NCBI RefSeq assembly: GCF_017571525.1
Contig: NZ_JAGETY010000004.1
Location: 62,001-126,000, forward strand
Origin: Hymenobacter sp. BT559
GTDB lineage: Bacteria > Bacteroidota > Bacteroidia > Cytophagales > Hymenobacteraceae
Length of the DNA stretch: 64,000 bases
Direction of reading: 5' to 3'
Shown here: one piece after another, positions 52,774 through 62,563 of the stretch
Position numbering within the stretch: position 1 is the stretch's first letter
How the letters are laid out: every line of letters starts with the position of its first letter
Made by a program: the position numbers and the translations under genes
Notes under the pieces: model-generated
Told to the model about the DNA's origin: nothing
Seen by the model: the letters and a program-made list of their open reading frames with translations, nothing else
Databases searched by the model: none

Positions 52774-54222
52774 AGTCTGCTGCGACCCTACCTCTACCCT
52801 GGCGCCGGCCAAAAACTCACCGTACCAGCGGCCCGAGTCTTTCACAATGCGCTCCTGGGTTTCGTAATCGACGTGCACCAGGCCGAAGCGCGGGCGGTAA
52901 CCCTCGGCCCACTCGAAGTTGTCGGTGAAGCTCCAGGGGAAGTAGCCGTTGACCCGGATGCCCTCGCGGCGCGCGCGCAGCACCTGCCCAATGGCCGCCT
53001 GAAAGTAGGCTAGCCGCGCCGCATCGGGCACGCGGCTGCCCACCGGCTGGTCGGCAAAGGCCGCGCCCGACTCCGTTATATAGAGCTCGGGCGCGCCGGG
53101 GTAGGCGGCGTACTGTTTCAACATTTGGTAAACCGACTCCGGGAATACCTCCCACCCCATTTCGGTGGTGGGTGCACCGCGCTTGGCCGCCGGCACCAGC
53201 GCCGCCCCGATGAGCGGCAGCCAAGGCGCGGCGCGCACCACCTCGCGGGTATAGTTCTGGATGCCCCAGAAGTCAAAGTCGAATTTTAGGCGCTCCGCAT
53301 CGCCCGGTTTTTGGTAGCGGCGCAGCAGCCAGCCGAGCGTGGGCAGCTCGGCCGTGGGGTAGCCTAGCCCCAGCGTAGGCTCTACAAAAAGCCGGTTGAG
53401 CACGGCATCGACGCGGCGAGCGGCGGCTTCGCTAGGGCCATGGCCCGGCCGAGCGGGCGTGACGTACGAACACGAAAACGTAGTGCCGATGCGCGCCGTG
53501 CCCGGCAACGCGGCCCGCAACGCCCTGCCGCCCTCGGCCTGAGCCAGCGTGGCGTGGTGGGCCGCCGCCAGAAACGCCGGCAGACTACGACGGCCCGGCG
53601 CGTGAATGCCCAATAGGTGCCCGGCGCCCACAAATACCATGGGCTCGTTGAGCACCATCCAGTGCTGCACGCGGTCGCCGAGGCGACGGGCTAGCACCTG
53701 GGCGTAGTCGGCTAGCCAGTCGGCCACGGCGCGGTTGGTCCAGCCGCCGCGCTGCTGCAGGGCTAGCGGCAAATCCCAGTGGTATACCGTGAGCCAGGGG
53801 CGCAGGTCGCGTTCCAGGCAGGCGTCTACGAGGCGGTCGTAGAAGTCGAGCCCCCGCCGATTGATGGCACCCACGCCCTCGGGCAGCACCCGCGGCCACG
53901 ACACCGAAAAGCGAAAATCCGTCAGCCCCAGGCCCTGGGCCAGGTCTAAATCCTGCTCGTAGCGCGTGAAAAAATCGGTACTCACCCGCGCGTGCTCGCC
54001 CCGCGCAATGGCCCGCGGCCGGCGCGTAAACTCATCCCAGATGCTTGGCCCCTTGCCTTGCTGCTGCCAGGCGCCCTCCACCTGATAGGCCGCGCAGGCG
54101 GCGCCCCAGTGAAAATCAGGCCCAAAATCGGCCCGCGAATAGCTGCTGGGCGTGGTAGCAGGGAAAAAAGCCGGGGGCAGTGCTAGCGGGCGCTGAATAG
54201 TGAGGATAGTGTCGTCGGGCAT
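52756..54222 (-). CDS. Glycoside hydrolase family 1 beta-glucosidase-like
   Basis: A 488-residue GH1 glycosidase, probably cytosolic since no signal peptide is seen at the chosen ATG (54222). Acid/base E193 lies in MVLNEPMVF. The nucleophile E384 lies in LYITESGAAF, where the family normally has TENG, so N to S next to the catalytic glutamate. FHWGAACAAYQVEGAW and PWSFTDNFEWAEGY are typical substrate-binding blocks. The last residues VARTL and the stop codon come from a palindromic repeat. Activity is plausible but specificity is not known. Confidence 0.93.
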   Translation of the reverse strand: MPDDTILTIQRPLALPPAFFPATTPSSYSRADFGPDFHWGAACAAYQVEGAWQQQGKGPSIWDEFTRRPRAIARGEHARVSTDFFTRYEQDLDLAQGLGLTDFRFSVSWPRVLPEGVGAINRRGLDFYDRLVDACLERDLRPWLTVYHWDLPLALQQRGGWTNRAVADWLADYAQVLARRLGDRVQHWMVLNEPMVFVGAGHLLGIHAPGRRSLPAFLAAAHHATLAQAEGGRALRAALPGTARIGTTFSCSYVTPARPGHGPSEAAARRVDAVLNRLFVEPTLGLGYPTAELPTLGWLLRRYQKPGDAERLKFDFDFWGIQNYTREVVRAAPWLPLIGAALVPAAKRGAPTTEMGWEVFPESVYQMLKQYAAYPGAPELYITESGAAFADQPVGSRVPDAARLAYFQAAIGQVLRARREGIRVNGYFPWSFTDNFEWAEGYRPRFGLVHVDYETQERIVKDSGRWYGEFLAGARVEVGSQQTVARTL

Positions 54223-54315
54223 CAAAGCAGAACCAGCCAGCGGCCGGAATAAGTCACAAGAATACAGAAATATGCGGCCGCCGGCTAGCCGGAGCGACAC
54301 GGCTAGCCACTGGGG

Positions 54316-55359
54316 CTAGCCTATAATGCGCGCCGCCTGCCGTGGCCGCGACACCCCTAGCTGCTCGGCCAACAGCTGGTCGAGGATGGCGCCGGTGCGG
54401 TCGGGGTAGTCTACGGGCACGGGGCGGCCACGGTGCAGCCAGTCGTCGATGTGGTCGAGGTGCTTGTCTTTGAGGCCGCGCACCACGGGCACGCCCATGT
54501 CGGCCAGGGCAGCGGCGTTGCACTGCTGCTCGTACTGCTGCTTCATCGGGATGACAAGCAGTTTTTTGCCCAAGTACAGCGCTTCGGCAGGCGTTTCGAA
54601 GCCCGCGCCGCACAGCACCCCCCTAGCCCGGGCCAGGCTCTGCAGAAAGTCGCCACCGCTTACCGGCCACACGCGCACGTTGCCGTAGTCGGCGGGCTGC
54701 TGGCTATGCTTCGAAAATACCTCCCACTGCACCGTGCGGCTGAGGTAGCGCAGGCGCTTAACCAGCGTTTCTTCGTCGAAGGCCGGCAGGTACACCGTGT
54801 AGTGTCCTTCATCGGTGGGCGCCAGCTCGCGCACCTGCCGCCGAATGACGGGCGTGCTGATGCCGGGCGCATATTCCTGAAAGTGAAAGCCATACTGCGC
54901 CGTGCTAGGGGCGTAGTGCCGCAGCACGGCCCGGCCGGCCGGGTCCTCGTCCTTGGGCCGGGGCGCGGCGGGGTGCAGCACGGCGCTTTGGTGGCTCAGG
55001 GCCACGCAGGGGCGGTGGCGCAGCCGGCAGGCCCAGGCCGACACGGGTTCAAAGTCGTTGAGTACCAAGTCGTAGCTTTCCACCGGCAGGTGCCGAATAT
55101 CGTGCACAAACCCCGCCGAGTTGAACTGCCGGAAGGTCTTCACGAAGTTGATGCCGCCCTTCTTGCCAAACAGAAAGCCCATGCCGCCCACCCGGTAGCG
55201 GATGGGAAAAGGCAGCGGCAGGTCGGCGGGGGGGCCGCTCACCAGCAGGTCGAGCTGGCCGCCCAGGGCCGCCACGCGGGCTTGCAGCAGCGGTACTATA
55301 TCGAGGGCGCGCATCAGGTGGCCGTTGCCGGTGCCCTGAATGGCGTAGAGAATGTTCAT
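54316..55359 (-). CDS. Glycosyltransferase-like protein (GT-B)
   Basis: A 347-residue protein resembling undecaprenyl- or lipid-linked GT-B glycosyltransferases of the MGT/MurG type. N-terminal nucleotide-fold motif IQGTGNGHLMRALDIVPLL, a central GFLFGKKGGINFVKTFRQF, and a donor-binding region ARGVLCGAGFETPAEALYLG then KKLLVIP. It follows the LpxH-like gene with 3 bp between stop and start, so the two are co-translated or at least co-transcribed. A role in cell-envelope glycolipid synthesis is inferred from that pairing. Confidence 0.85.
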   Translation of the reverse strand: MNILYAIQGTGNGHLMRALDIVPLLQARVAALGGQLDLLVSGPPADLPLPFPIRYRVGGMGFLFGKKGGINFVKTFRQFNSAGFVHDIRHLPVESYDLVLNDFEPVSAWACRLRHRPCVALSHQSAVLHPAAPRPKDEDPAGRAVLRHYAPSTAQYGFHFQEYAPGISTPVIRRQVRELAPTDEGHYTVYLPAFDEETLVKRLRYLSRTVQWEVFSKHSQQPADYGNVRVWPVSGGDFLQSLARARGVLCGAGFETPAEALYLGKKLLVIPMKQQYEQQCNAAALADMGVPVVRGLKDKHLDHIDDWLHRGRPVPVDYPDRTGAILDQLLAEQLGVSRPRQAARIIG

Positions 55360-55362
55360 GCG

Positions 55363-56271
55363 CTATTTCAACTTAAACTCGGCCAGCAGGCTTTCGAGCA
55401 GCGCGGCGGGCGCGGCGTCGGCGGCAAGGTCTTCAGCCTCAGGCAGGTCGCTCGCCTCGCCGGGCTGGGGCAGCATGCGCGGGTCGTCGGCGTAGCGGTA
55501 GAGGGCCCAGCCGGCGGTGTCGGTGTATTCGAGGGCGGTCAGGTTTTCGACCCAATCGCCCGAATTTAAATACGTTATATCGCCCTGCACCGTGGCTAGG
55601 GTCTTGATTTCGGGCTGGTGAATGTGGCCGCACGCCACGTAGCGGTAGCCCTGGTCGGCGGCGATGGTGGCAGCCGTTTGCTCAAAGTCGCTAATGAGGC
55701 TCACGGCGCTTTTCACCCGGTCCTTCACGGCCTTGGACAGCGCCACTTTGGGCCGGCCCAGCTTATGCAAGCCAAAATTCACCACCCGATTGAGCAGGAT
55801 GAGCAGGTCGTAACCCTTGCCGCCGAGGCGGGCTAGCCAGCGCGAATGCCGCATGGTCACGTCAAACACGTCGCCGTGAAACAGCCAGGTGCGGCCGTGG
55901 GGCAGGTCGAGCACCAGCTTATTATCGAGTTGAAAGTGCCCGAGCTTAAGGCCCGCAAACTTGCGCAGCAGCTCGTCGTGGTTGCCGGTGAGATAGTAGA
56001 TGCGGGTGCCCTTGGCCGCTAGCCCCGCCAGGTAGCGCACCACCCGCATGTGCGACGGCGGCCAGTAATTTTTAGAAAACTGCCAGATATCGACAATGTC
56101 GCCATTCAGCACCAGCACCTGCGGCCGGATGCTTTTGAGGTAGCGCAGCAGCTCGGGGGCGTGGCAGCCGTAGGTGCCCAAGTGCACATCGCTGACCACG
56201 GCCACGCCGAGGTGACGCTTTTTGAGCCGGCGCGGAGTGGCCGGCAGGGCGGGCTCAGTAAGCTCCCTCAT
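55363..56271 (-). CDS. UDP-2,3-diacylglucosamine diphosphatase-like phosphoesterase
   Basis: A 302-residue metallophosphoesterase of the LpxH type. Motifs in order: VVSDVHLGTYG, LNGDIVDIWQF, TGNHDELLRK, LFHGDVFDVTMRH and CGHIHQPEIK, the calcineurin-like metal site. About 50 extra acidic C-terminal residues. The ATG at 56271 overlaps the stop of the small upstream gene as ATGA, which indicates translational coupling. It is followed by the glycosyltransferase gene. LpxH cleaves UDP-diacylglucosamine in lipid A synthesis; whether this paralogue does the same is not certain. Confidence 0.85.
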   Translation of the reverse strand: MRELTEPALPATPRRLKKRHLGVAVVSDVHLGTYGCHAPELLRYLKSIRPQVLVLNGDIVDIWQFSKNYWPPSHMRVVRYLAGLAAKGTRIYYLTGNHDELLRKFAGLKLGHFQLDNKLVLDLPHGRTWLFHGDVFDVTMRHSRWLARLGGKGYDLLILLNRVVNFGLHKLGRPKVALSKAVKDRVKSAVSLISDFEQTAATIAADQGYRYVACGHIHQPEIKTLATVQGDITYLNSGDWVENLTALEYTDTAGWALYRYADDPRMLPQPGEASDLPEAEDLAADAAPAALLESLLAEFKLK

Positions 56272-56510
56272 GCGGCCGATGGATACGAGAGGCCCGGGAA
56301 GCTGGCGCGCAGGCGAGCCTTGGGGCGCCGGGGCTTCGTGGGCGGCCCAACCGGAAAGGCGCCGGCCGCGCTGCCCAGCGCCGAGCGCAGGCTGCGCCGC
56401 AGCGGCCACCCGAGCACCAGCCACCAGCCCATGGCTAGCAGCCACACCAGCCCCGCGCCGGAGGGCTGCCAGTCCAATAACAAGCGCTTGACTTCCGCGA
56501 GTTTTAGCAT
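56268..56510 (-). CDS. Small single-pass membrane protein
   Basis: An 80-residue protein with one clear membrane segment (AGLVWLLAMGWWLVLGW) and a basic C-terminal tail (KPRRPKARLR). Its TGA overlaps the ATG of the LpxH-like gene (ATGA), the pattern of coupled genes, which supports it being real. It is first in a three-gene minus-strand operon (small protein, LpxH-like, glycosyltransferase). Family unknown. Confidence 0.6.
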   Translation of the reverse strand: MLKLAEVKRLLLDWQPSGAGLVWLLAMGWWLVLGWPLRRSLRSALGSAAGAFPVGPPTKPRRPKARLRASFPGLSYPSAA

Positions 56511-56685
56511 ACCCCAAAGCTCCTTCGGGCATATAAAGTCAGCGTTACGAGCGCGTTACACTTACGTCACTATTTAACTCTGGGGCGGGTATTTGCGGCA
56601 TAGCGCGGTAGGTTTGGCGTGCATTGCCGTTCTTTGTATCGTCGCTATTTGATTTCCATTCAGGATTATTTATCTTCTCCGCAAA

Positions 56686-57261
56686 ATGCAATTTACTTCT
56701 ACGCTACGTACTGGGTTGGTCTTGGCTCTGCTAGGGGCTGCTACCGCGGCCCACGCCCAAAGCCCTAATGGCCCCGCCCGCAAGCGCTACCTCTTTGCCC
56801 AAAAAAATCCCGAGTGCCCGGTGGTAGCCAACGTCACGAAGAATACCGACGAGGACGCCGACATCACCGGCACCTATACCCACGTCTGCTATCGCTCGAA
56901 TGAAGAGATGCAAGCCGAAATAACCGAGCTGCGCAAGATTCACGATTGGGCCGACTCAACCTACCAGCGCCGGCTAGGGGCCCTGCCGGCCGGCGGAGCG
57001 CTCGTGCTCGACATTCGCCGCCAAGGTGCCAAAAACGCCGACCCTTCGCTGCTCACGCTATCGGCGCGCACCAAGGATGGCAAGGAGGTTTTCACGGGCA
57101 CACCCAAGGCGGGTACCGGCCGCTTCTACGGCCGCGACCTCTACCAAAACCACCAGGTAGTGCCCTTCATCAAGCTCGACCCGGCCGCTGGCCCGCTCAC
57201 GCTCATCATCACGGATACGCGCCTGCGCCAGCAATTCGAGTACCAGCTCACGCCGCAGTAA
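56686..57261 (+). CDS. Hypothetical exported protein
   Basis: A 191-residue secreted protein not matched to a known family. Signal peptide MQFTSTLRTGLVLALLGAAT cleaved near AHAQS. The mature part has two cysteines (in NPECPVV and THVCYRS) that could pair, and a C-terminal half with strand-like segments (ALVLDIRRQGAK, GPLTLIITDTRLRQQFEY) suggesting a beta-sandwich. Its own gene on the plus strand; a family A palindrome follows the stop. Confidence 0.72.
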   Translation: MQFTSTLRTGLVLALLGAATAAHAQSPNGPARKRYLFAQKNPECPVVANVTKNTDEDADITGTYTHVCYRSNEEMQAEITELRKIHDWADSTYQRRLGALPAGGALVLDIRRQGAKNADPSLLTLSARTKDGKEVFTGTPKAGTGRFYGRDLYQNHQVVPFIKLDPAAGPLTLIITDTRLRQQFEYQLTPQ

Positions 57262-57279
57262 CACGACGCTCCTGTTATA

Positions 57280-57383
57280 AAAACCGGGTCATGCTGACGA
57301 AGGAAGCATCTCATTCGCATCGTTGGGGCAACTACCCTAGCGGCACGAGCGAGATGCTTCCTTCGTCAGCATGACCCGGTTTT
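57280..57383. repeat. Palindromic repeat family A, copy 5 (variant)
   Basis: AAAACCGGGTCATGCTGACG then AAGGAAGCATCTC, with the complement ending in a T-run. The central CGAAGCATCTC part differs from the other copies. Located between a convergent exported-protein gene and the Nudix gene. Confidence 0.88.
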
Positions 57384-57400
57384 TGCTACGGCTTATACAG

Positions 57401-57919
57401 CTACGATTTATGCAGCTGCGCCCACTGCACGGCCAGCATCGTTTTGGCATCTTGAATTTTCTCCTTAGCCAATTCTTCGCGCGAAAGCCGCACGATTTCG
57501 ATTTGCTCGTGCTCGGCGGCTAGCCCCCCGCCCTGGCCGGTTTGGCGGCTTACCTCGGCGTAGTACACGGCGATGGTTTCGGCACTGGTGCCGGGCGAAG
57601 GCCACATGGTCACAATTTCGGTGAGTTTGTCAACGTCATAGCCCAGTTCCTCGTGCAGTTCGCGGCGCACGGCCGTTTCGGGGCTCTCGCCTTTGTCAAT
57701 CATGCCGGCGGCTATTTCGAGCAGCTCGCGCTCGGCGCCCACCCGAAACTGCCGGGTAAGCACGTACTGCTGGCGCTCGGTATCGAAGACTAGGGCCGCC
57801 ACGGCGTGGCCGGGGGCAAACTGCTCGCGGAGCAATTCTTCGCCGCCCTGCGTTTTAAGGGTGAGCTTGTTGAGCTTAAAATGGCCGTCGTAGGCGCGCT
57901 CGCGGTGAACTATCTGCAT
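57401..57919 (-). CDS. Nudix hydrolase (ADP-ribose pyrophosphatase type)
   Basis: A 172-residue Nudix hydrolase that cleaves nucleoside diphosphate-linked substrates. The Nudix box runs from GMIDKGES (72-79) through ETAVRRELHEELGY (81-94), a complete G-x5-E-x7-REU-x-EE-x-GU pattern, within the ELLEIAAGMID context typical of ADP-sugar pyrophosphatases. The ATG at 57919 (MQIVHRERAYDGHF) is preferred to that at 57967. No neighbour suggests a specific substrate. Confidence 0.92.
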   Translation of the reverse strand: MQIVHRERAYDGHFKLNKLTLKTQGGEELLREQFAPGHAVAALVFDTERQQYVLTRQFRVGAERELLEIAAGMIDKGESPETAVRRELHEELGYDVDKLTEIVTMWPSPGTSAETIAVYYAEVSRQTGQGGGLAAEHEQIEIVRLSREELAKEKIQDAKTMLAVQWAQLHKS

Positions 57920-58127
57920 GGCTTGGAGATTTAAGCGGTACCTTTGCCGCCGAAGGCAGCCTGGCAATCGGACCAGCTGCCCGCCGTAAGTATACGGCCG
58001 CTAGCCCGCCGCGTCGTGGTTTGTGCGTGAGGCGCGGGTTTTTCCCTCCTATTTTCTTAGTACTTGCGCAGGCAGCCGATGGCCTCCGCCCCGGCCACCA
58101 CCCACCGGGCGGGTGGCTCCCACCTTC

Positions 58128-59576
<1,449 letters not shown>

Positions 59577-59761
59577 CTCCAGCACTTCAAAGGGCCTGGC
59601 TGCTGAACCAGCCTGGCAGTAGTATTCCGGTAGCCGCGTGGCCAAAGTCGCGCAGCTACCGGAATATTTTTTGGCGGCAGGAAACAAAACTAGCCTGGCT
59701 AGGCTTCTTTGGGCGGCTATTGGCCACTACTTTAACGCTGTTTTCCTGACTTCCTAGCCTC

Positions 59762-60235
59762 ATGACTTCCCGCGTTTCCCTCCCGCTTATTCAGGCCCTG
59801 CGCGACACGGCCCGCCGCCTGGCCACCGAGGCTCCGTACCAATGGGGCCACATGGGCAGTTGCAATTGCGGCCACCTGGCCCAAACCATTACCCAACTCA
59901 CCAAGGCCGAAATTCATGCCCAGGCCCTGCAGCGCTACGGCGACTGGGAGCGTCAGCTTGTAGACTACTGCCCCACCAGCGGCCTGCCCTTCGACCAGAC
60001 CATCGATGAGATGCTGGCCCTGGGCTTCTCGCGCGAAGACCTCACCCACCTCGAAAAGCTGGGCGACCCGGCCGTGCGCCACGCCATTCCATTTGAGCGC
60101 CGCAATGCCCTGCGCCATAACCAGCGCGACGACGTAGTCTTGTACCTACGCACCTGGGCCGGCCTGCTTGAAAGGCAATTGGTGGCTAACGTGCCTATAC
60201 CTGTCTTAGCGGAACTCACCCTAGCGGAGGCCTAA
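59762..60235 (+). CDS. Conserved hypothetical protein
   Basis: A 157-residue cytosolic protein. The block YQWGHMGSCNCGHLAQTITQ, then LVDYCPTSGLPFDQTIDEML, and RNALRHNQRDDVVLYLRTWA are, from memory, highly conserved among Bacteroidota homologues of unknown function. The cysteines in CNCG and YCPTSG could bind metal. It starts at the ATG 59762 and is followed by a terminator. No neighbour explains it. Confidence 0.85.
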   Translation: MTSRVSLPLIQALRDTARRLATEAPYQWGHMGSCNCGHLAQTITQLTKAEIHAQALQRYGDWERQLVDYCPTSGLPFDQTIDEMLALGFSREDLTHLEKLGDPAVRHAIPFERRNALRHNQRDDVVLYLRTWAGLLERQLVANVPIPVLAELTLAEA

Positions 60236-60262
60236 TCCAGCCCGTTTCTCCATAAGCACAAC

Positions 60263-60309
60263 AAGCCAAAGCCCCGACCACGCACGCTGCGTAGTCGGGG
60301 CTTTGGCTT
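60263..60309. terminator. Strong hairpin terminator
   Basis: 22-bp arms (60263-60284 and 60288-60309) with one mismatch, core AAAGCCCCGAC/GTCGGGGCTTT and a 3-base loop. It serves the upstream plus-strand gene and perhaps the minus-strand lipoprotein gene. Confidence 0.82.
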
Positions 60310-60353
60310 TGGTAGTTTAGGCTACTCCTACCGCATGGCTGGAGCGGCAGTGG

Positions 60354-60530
60354 TTAGTAGTTAACGTTGCTACGCTGGGCTTCGCGATAGCCTTCGGTGC
60401 GGTGGGCCCGCTTGTAGGCCGCATCGGCGCTAGGGTCTTTCTCCGCATCGGGGGCCGTAGTGCAGGCAGCGGTCAGAAACAGGGCCGCGCTGGCGGCCAG
60501 CAGCAGGGAGTAGGTGCGCAAGCTTTTCAT
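60354..60530 (-). CDS. Small lipoprotein, 58 residues
   Basis: A 58-residue open frame on the minus strand, ATG at 60530 and TAA at 60354-60356. The leader MKSLRTYSLLLAASAALFLT ends in AAC with C23 as lipid-attachment site; the mature 36 residues are polar and charged (TTAPDAEKDPSADAAYKRAH then RTEGYREAQRSNVNY). A -7 box lies 5 bases upstream of the ATG, so the mRNA would be leaderless. Lipobox, promoter and codon use together support a real gene. Function unknown. Confidence 0.7.
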   Translation of the reverse strand: MKSLRTYSLLLAASAALFLTAACTTAPDAEKDPSADAAYKRAHRTEGYREAQRSNVNY

Positions 60531-60534
60531 GCCG

Positions 60535-60542
60535 CGAAGGTA
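60535..60542 (-). promoter_or_regulatory. -7 box for the small lipoprotein
   Basis: TACCTTCG on the minus strand directly before the ATG at 60530. A start site about 7 bases downstream would fall on the ATG, giving a leaderless mRNA. Confidence 0.5.
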
Positions 60543-61498
60543 AGGCCCGGCGGCCTAACATGGAAAGCGGAGCAGCGTATAATTTCTTAAAGCCACTGCG
60601 ATAACAAGAGTGTCGAAGGTTAAAGCTAGCCCCCGACTACTGGTACTGGCTTACTTAGCCCGGGCTGTTCGAAGCCCCATTTTAGTATCATTTACAATTG
60701 AAAATGGGACTTGAATCCAGCATAACCCAGCACTTATAGTCTAGTACAGCGTCTACCTACCACTCATAAAAAACACCTTGCAGCACTAGCCCTAATAGCT
60801 GTCTACCTTGGAGCTGTACAACACGCTTAGAAGCCCTAAAAGGCAGCTACTAACTGCAGAGCTTACTGCCAGCTTGCCTATGTTTTTAGCGCACTTATTT
60901 TAGCTTTTTCTTATACCAGGCGATGGCAATAAGATTAGCAGCACAATAAGATGTGGTTTATCTGAAATCAACAGAAAGACAATAGGACCAAAAAAATAAA
61001 CAGTCTAGCGATTTCCAAAGTAAAATATGTTTCACTTAAAGTTGATATTATCACGTAATTTCTTCTCAAACACAACATGTTATGATAATCAATATACCTC
61101 TTAAACACGCTAAAGTTCAGAACAAAGACAGGTAGTACTTATTGGCTATCCTATGATACTATTCCAACTGCCGACCCATCGTATTATTGCTACCATATAC
61201 GCTGTTTTATACTAATCAGCCAACCTAGAACTAATTGTACTGAAGCGTCACGAAGACAAGCAAAATTCATTAGCTCTCTCCTAAGCAAGTGCTAATGTAG
61301 CAAGCAGCCGCTATTAGCTCACTTTTCTAGCCATATTAGTAGCAAATCTCAAGCTCTGGGCTAGCCCCAATACCCAAAGCAGATGGCCAGCTTCTACACA
61401 TTCTACAGAAAGCAGGATGCGTAAGAGCTGGCCTAGTTGGCATACTATTTACGAGCGTGGAGTTGCGCTTGATGCGCACTCGCCAGCAGTAGTTTTAA
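60543..61498. other. AT-rich, gene-poor intergenic kilobase
   Basis: About 950 bases with no open frame of note. Composition drops sharply (15 of 60 bases G/C at 61021-61080). One hairpin, CCCATTTT/AAAATGGG, lies at 60676-60708. It may be remnant foreign DNA, an unknown structured RNA or a long regulatory region; I cannot distinguish these. Confidence 0.6.
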
Positions 61499-62242
61499 CT
61501 ATTGCTCGGGCTGGTAGTCGGCGAAAGAGCCGTCGCGATAAAAGATGACGATGCGCCGAATGGCCTTGCCTGGCTCAGCCAGAAAGGGAAGCAGCGCAGT
61601 TTCGGAGGCAGCCGGAGCAGGTGGGACTACAGGCGCCGGGCTGACCGGAGCAGGCGCGGGCACGGATGGCACTGGCGGCACCGCTAGCTCAGCATTGGCC
61701 GGCAGGGTGGGCACTACCACGGGTTGCGCCACGGGTGCAGCTACCGTAGGCGCCGTAGTACTGCCAGCAACTGCCTTGCGCAGTGCAGATGCTCGGAAAG
61801 GCTTAGGCGCAGCCGGAACGGGGGCCGCCGCTGGTGAGCTTGCCGGAGGTATTAAGGTAGCTGTAGGCGCTACTGCCGGAGTTACCAGCGGCGCATCTTG
61901 AGGCTCGATAACAGTTGCTGGCTCTTCGAGCGGGACTTCGGCGGCCACTACAGGAGCAGGTGGGGCTAGCGAGAGCGTTTCTGCCGTTTCCGGGGGCTGA
62001 GGTACACTGCTGGGAGCTGCTACAGGCGCTTGGGAGCCTACCATATCGCCGGTGCCGCTTAACAGCCAAGGCAGTGATAGCTCGGGGAAGGCGCTAATAA
62101 TGCGTTGGACCACCTCCAGGCTGGGCTTGTTACGCTCGCTGAGAATATGGCTCATAACGGGCCGACCTACTCCAATGAGGTCTGCAAATTGAGTTGGCGT
62201 AAGCTGCTTATGCTCGAGTAGCTGCCGAATGCGGGTAACCAT
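61499..62242 (-). CDS. XRE-family regulator with Pro/Ala-rich tail
   Basis: A 247-residue protein. Residues 1-60 form an XRE/Cro-CI helix-turn-helix: MVTRIRQLLEHKQLTPTQFA, then DLIGVGRPVMSHILSERNKP, ending in LSLPWLLSGTGDM. Residues of about 65-220 are a low-complexity Pro/Ala/Val-rich linker. The last 30 residues, with KAIRRIVIFYRDGSFADYQP, look folded. The ATG at 62242 is used. A 44-bp palindrome touches the start codon, implying autoregulation. Targets unknown. Confidence 0.85.
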   Translation of the reverse strand: MVTRIRQLLEHKQLTPTQFADLIGVGRPVMSHILSERNKPSLEVVQRIISAFPELSLPWLLSGTGDMVGSQAPVAAPSSVPQPPETAETLSLAPPAPVVAAEVPLEEPATVIEPQDAPLVTPAVAPTATLIPPASSPAAAPVPAAPKPFRASALRKAVAGSTTAPTVAAPVAQPVVVPTLPANAELAVPPVPSVPAPAPVSPAPVVPPAPAASETALLPFLAEPGKAIRRIVIFYRDGSFADYQPEQ

Positions 62243-62243
62243 A

Positions 62244-62287
62244 GGTTTGAAAATTGCTTCACAAATGTGCGAAGTAATTTTCAAACC
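62244..62287. promoter_or_regulatory. 44-bp palindromic operator of the XRE regulator
   Basis: GGTTTGAAAATT-x-CTTC on the left and its complement on the right, 19 of 22 positions symmetric, immediately upstream of the ATG at 62242. It is an AT-rich island and probably the regulator's own binding site. Confidence 0.7.
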
Positions 62288-62476
62288 ACGCTTCTACTTC
62301 ATCACAAATACTAATTAACAAAAGTAATAGTAGATATCAAATAGGCCTGTTTACAGTTGTACTAAGCTAGAATTTAAGGAATTTTCTCGAGTTTAATAAC
62401 CCGTACATTTGGCAAACAATCTTAAAATTCGCTGTATCTCACAATTGTGTGCAAGATTGGTGGCGCCTTAAAAAAT

Positions 62477-62517
62477 ATAAAGCGGCCCCACCAATCTGTA
62501 TGGTGGGGCCGCTTTAT
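62477..62517 (-). terminator. Intrinsic terminator after the L,D-transpeptidase
   Basis: 17-bp perfect arms (ATAAAGCGGCCCCACCA and complement) with a 7-base loop; on the minus strand a T-run follows. Confidence 0.85.
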
Positions 62518-62563
62518 GAATATGGCCGGCGCGCCTCAGCACCAGCTCTACAACGAGCTTTCT

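Larger units (their letters stand above)
62243..62563. other. Regulator upstream region and L,D-transpeptidase downstream region
   Basis: About 320 bases with no gene. It contains the regulator's palindrome (62244-62287), a possible minus-strand -7 box (TACTTTTG, 62319-62326), a plus-strand TACATTTG at 62404-62411 with no plus-strand gene behind it, and the transpeptidase terminator. Confidence 0.55.

Noticed and set aside
60660..60720. A tRNA-like T-arm (TTCGAA and TTGAATCC words)
   Set aside because: No acceptor, D or anticodon stems could be built around it; the words are chance in AT-rich DNA.
62404..62517. A small RNA from the plus-strand TACATTTG box to the hairpin at 62477-62517
   Set aside because: No -33 element and no T-run after the hairpin on the plus strand; the hairpin is explained as the transpeptidase terminator.
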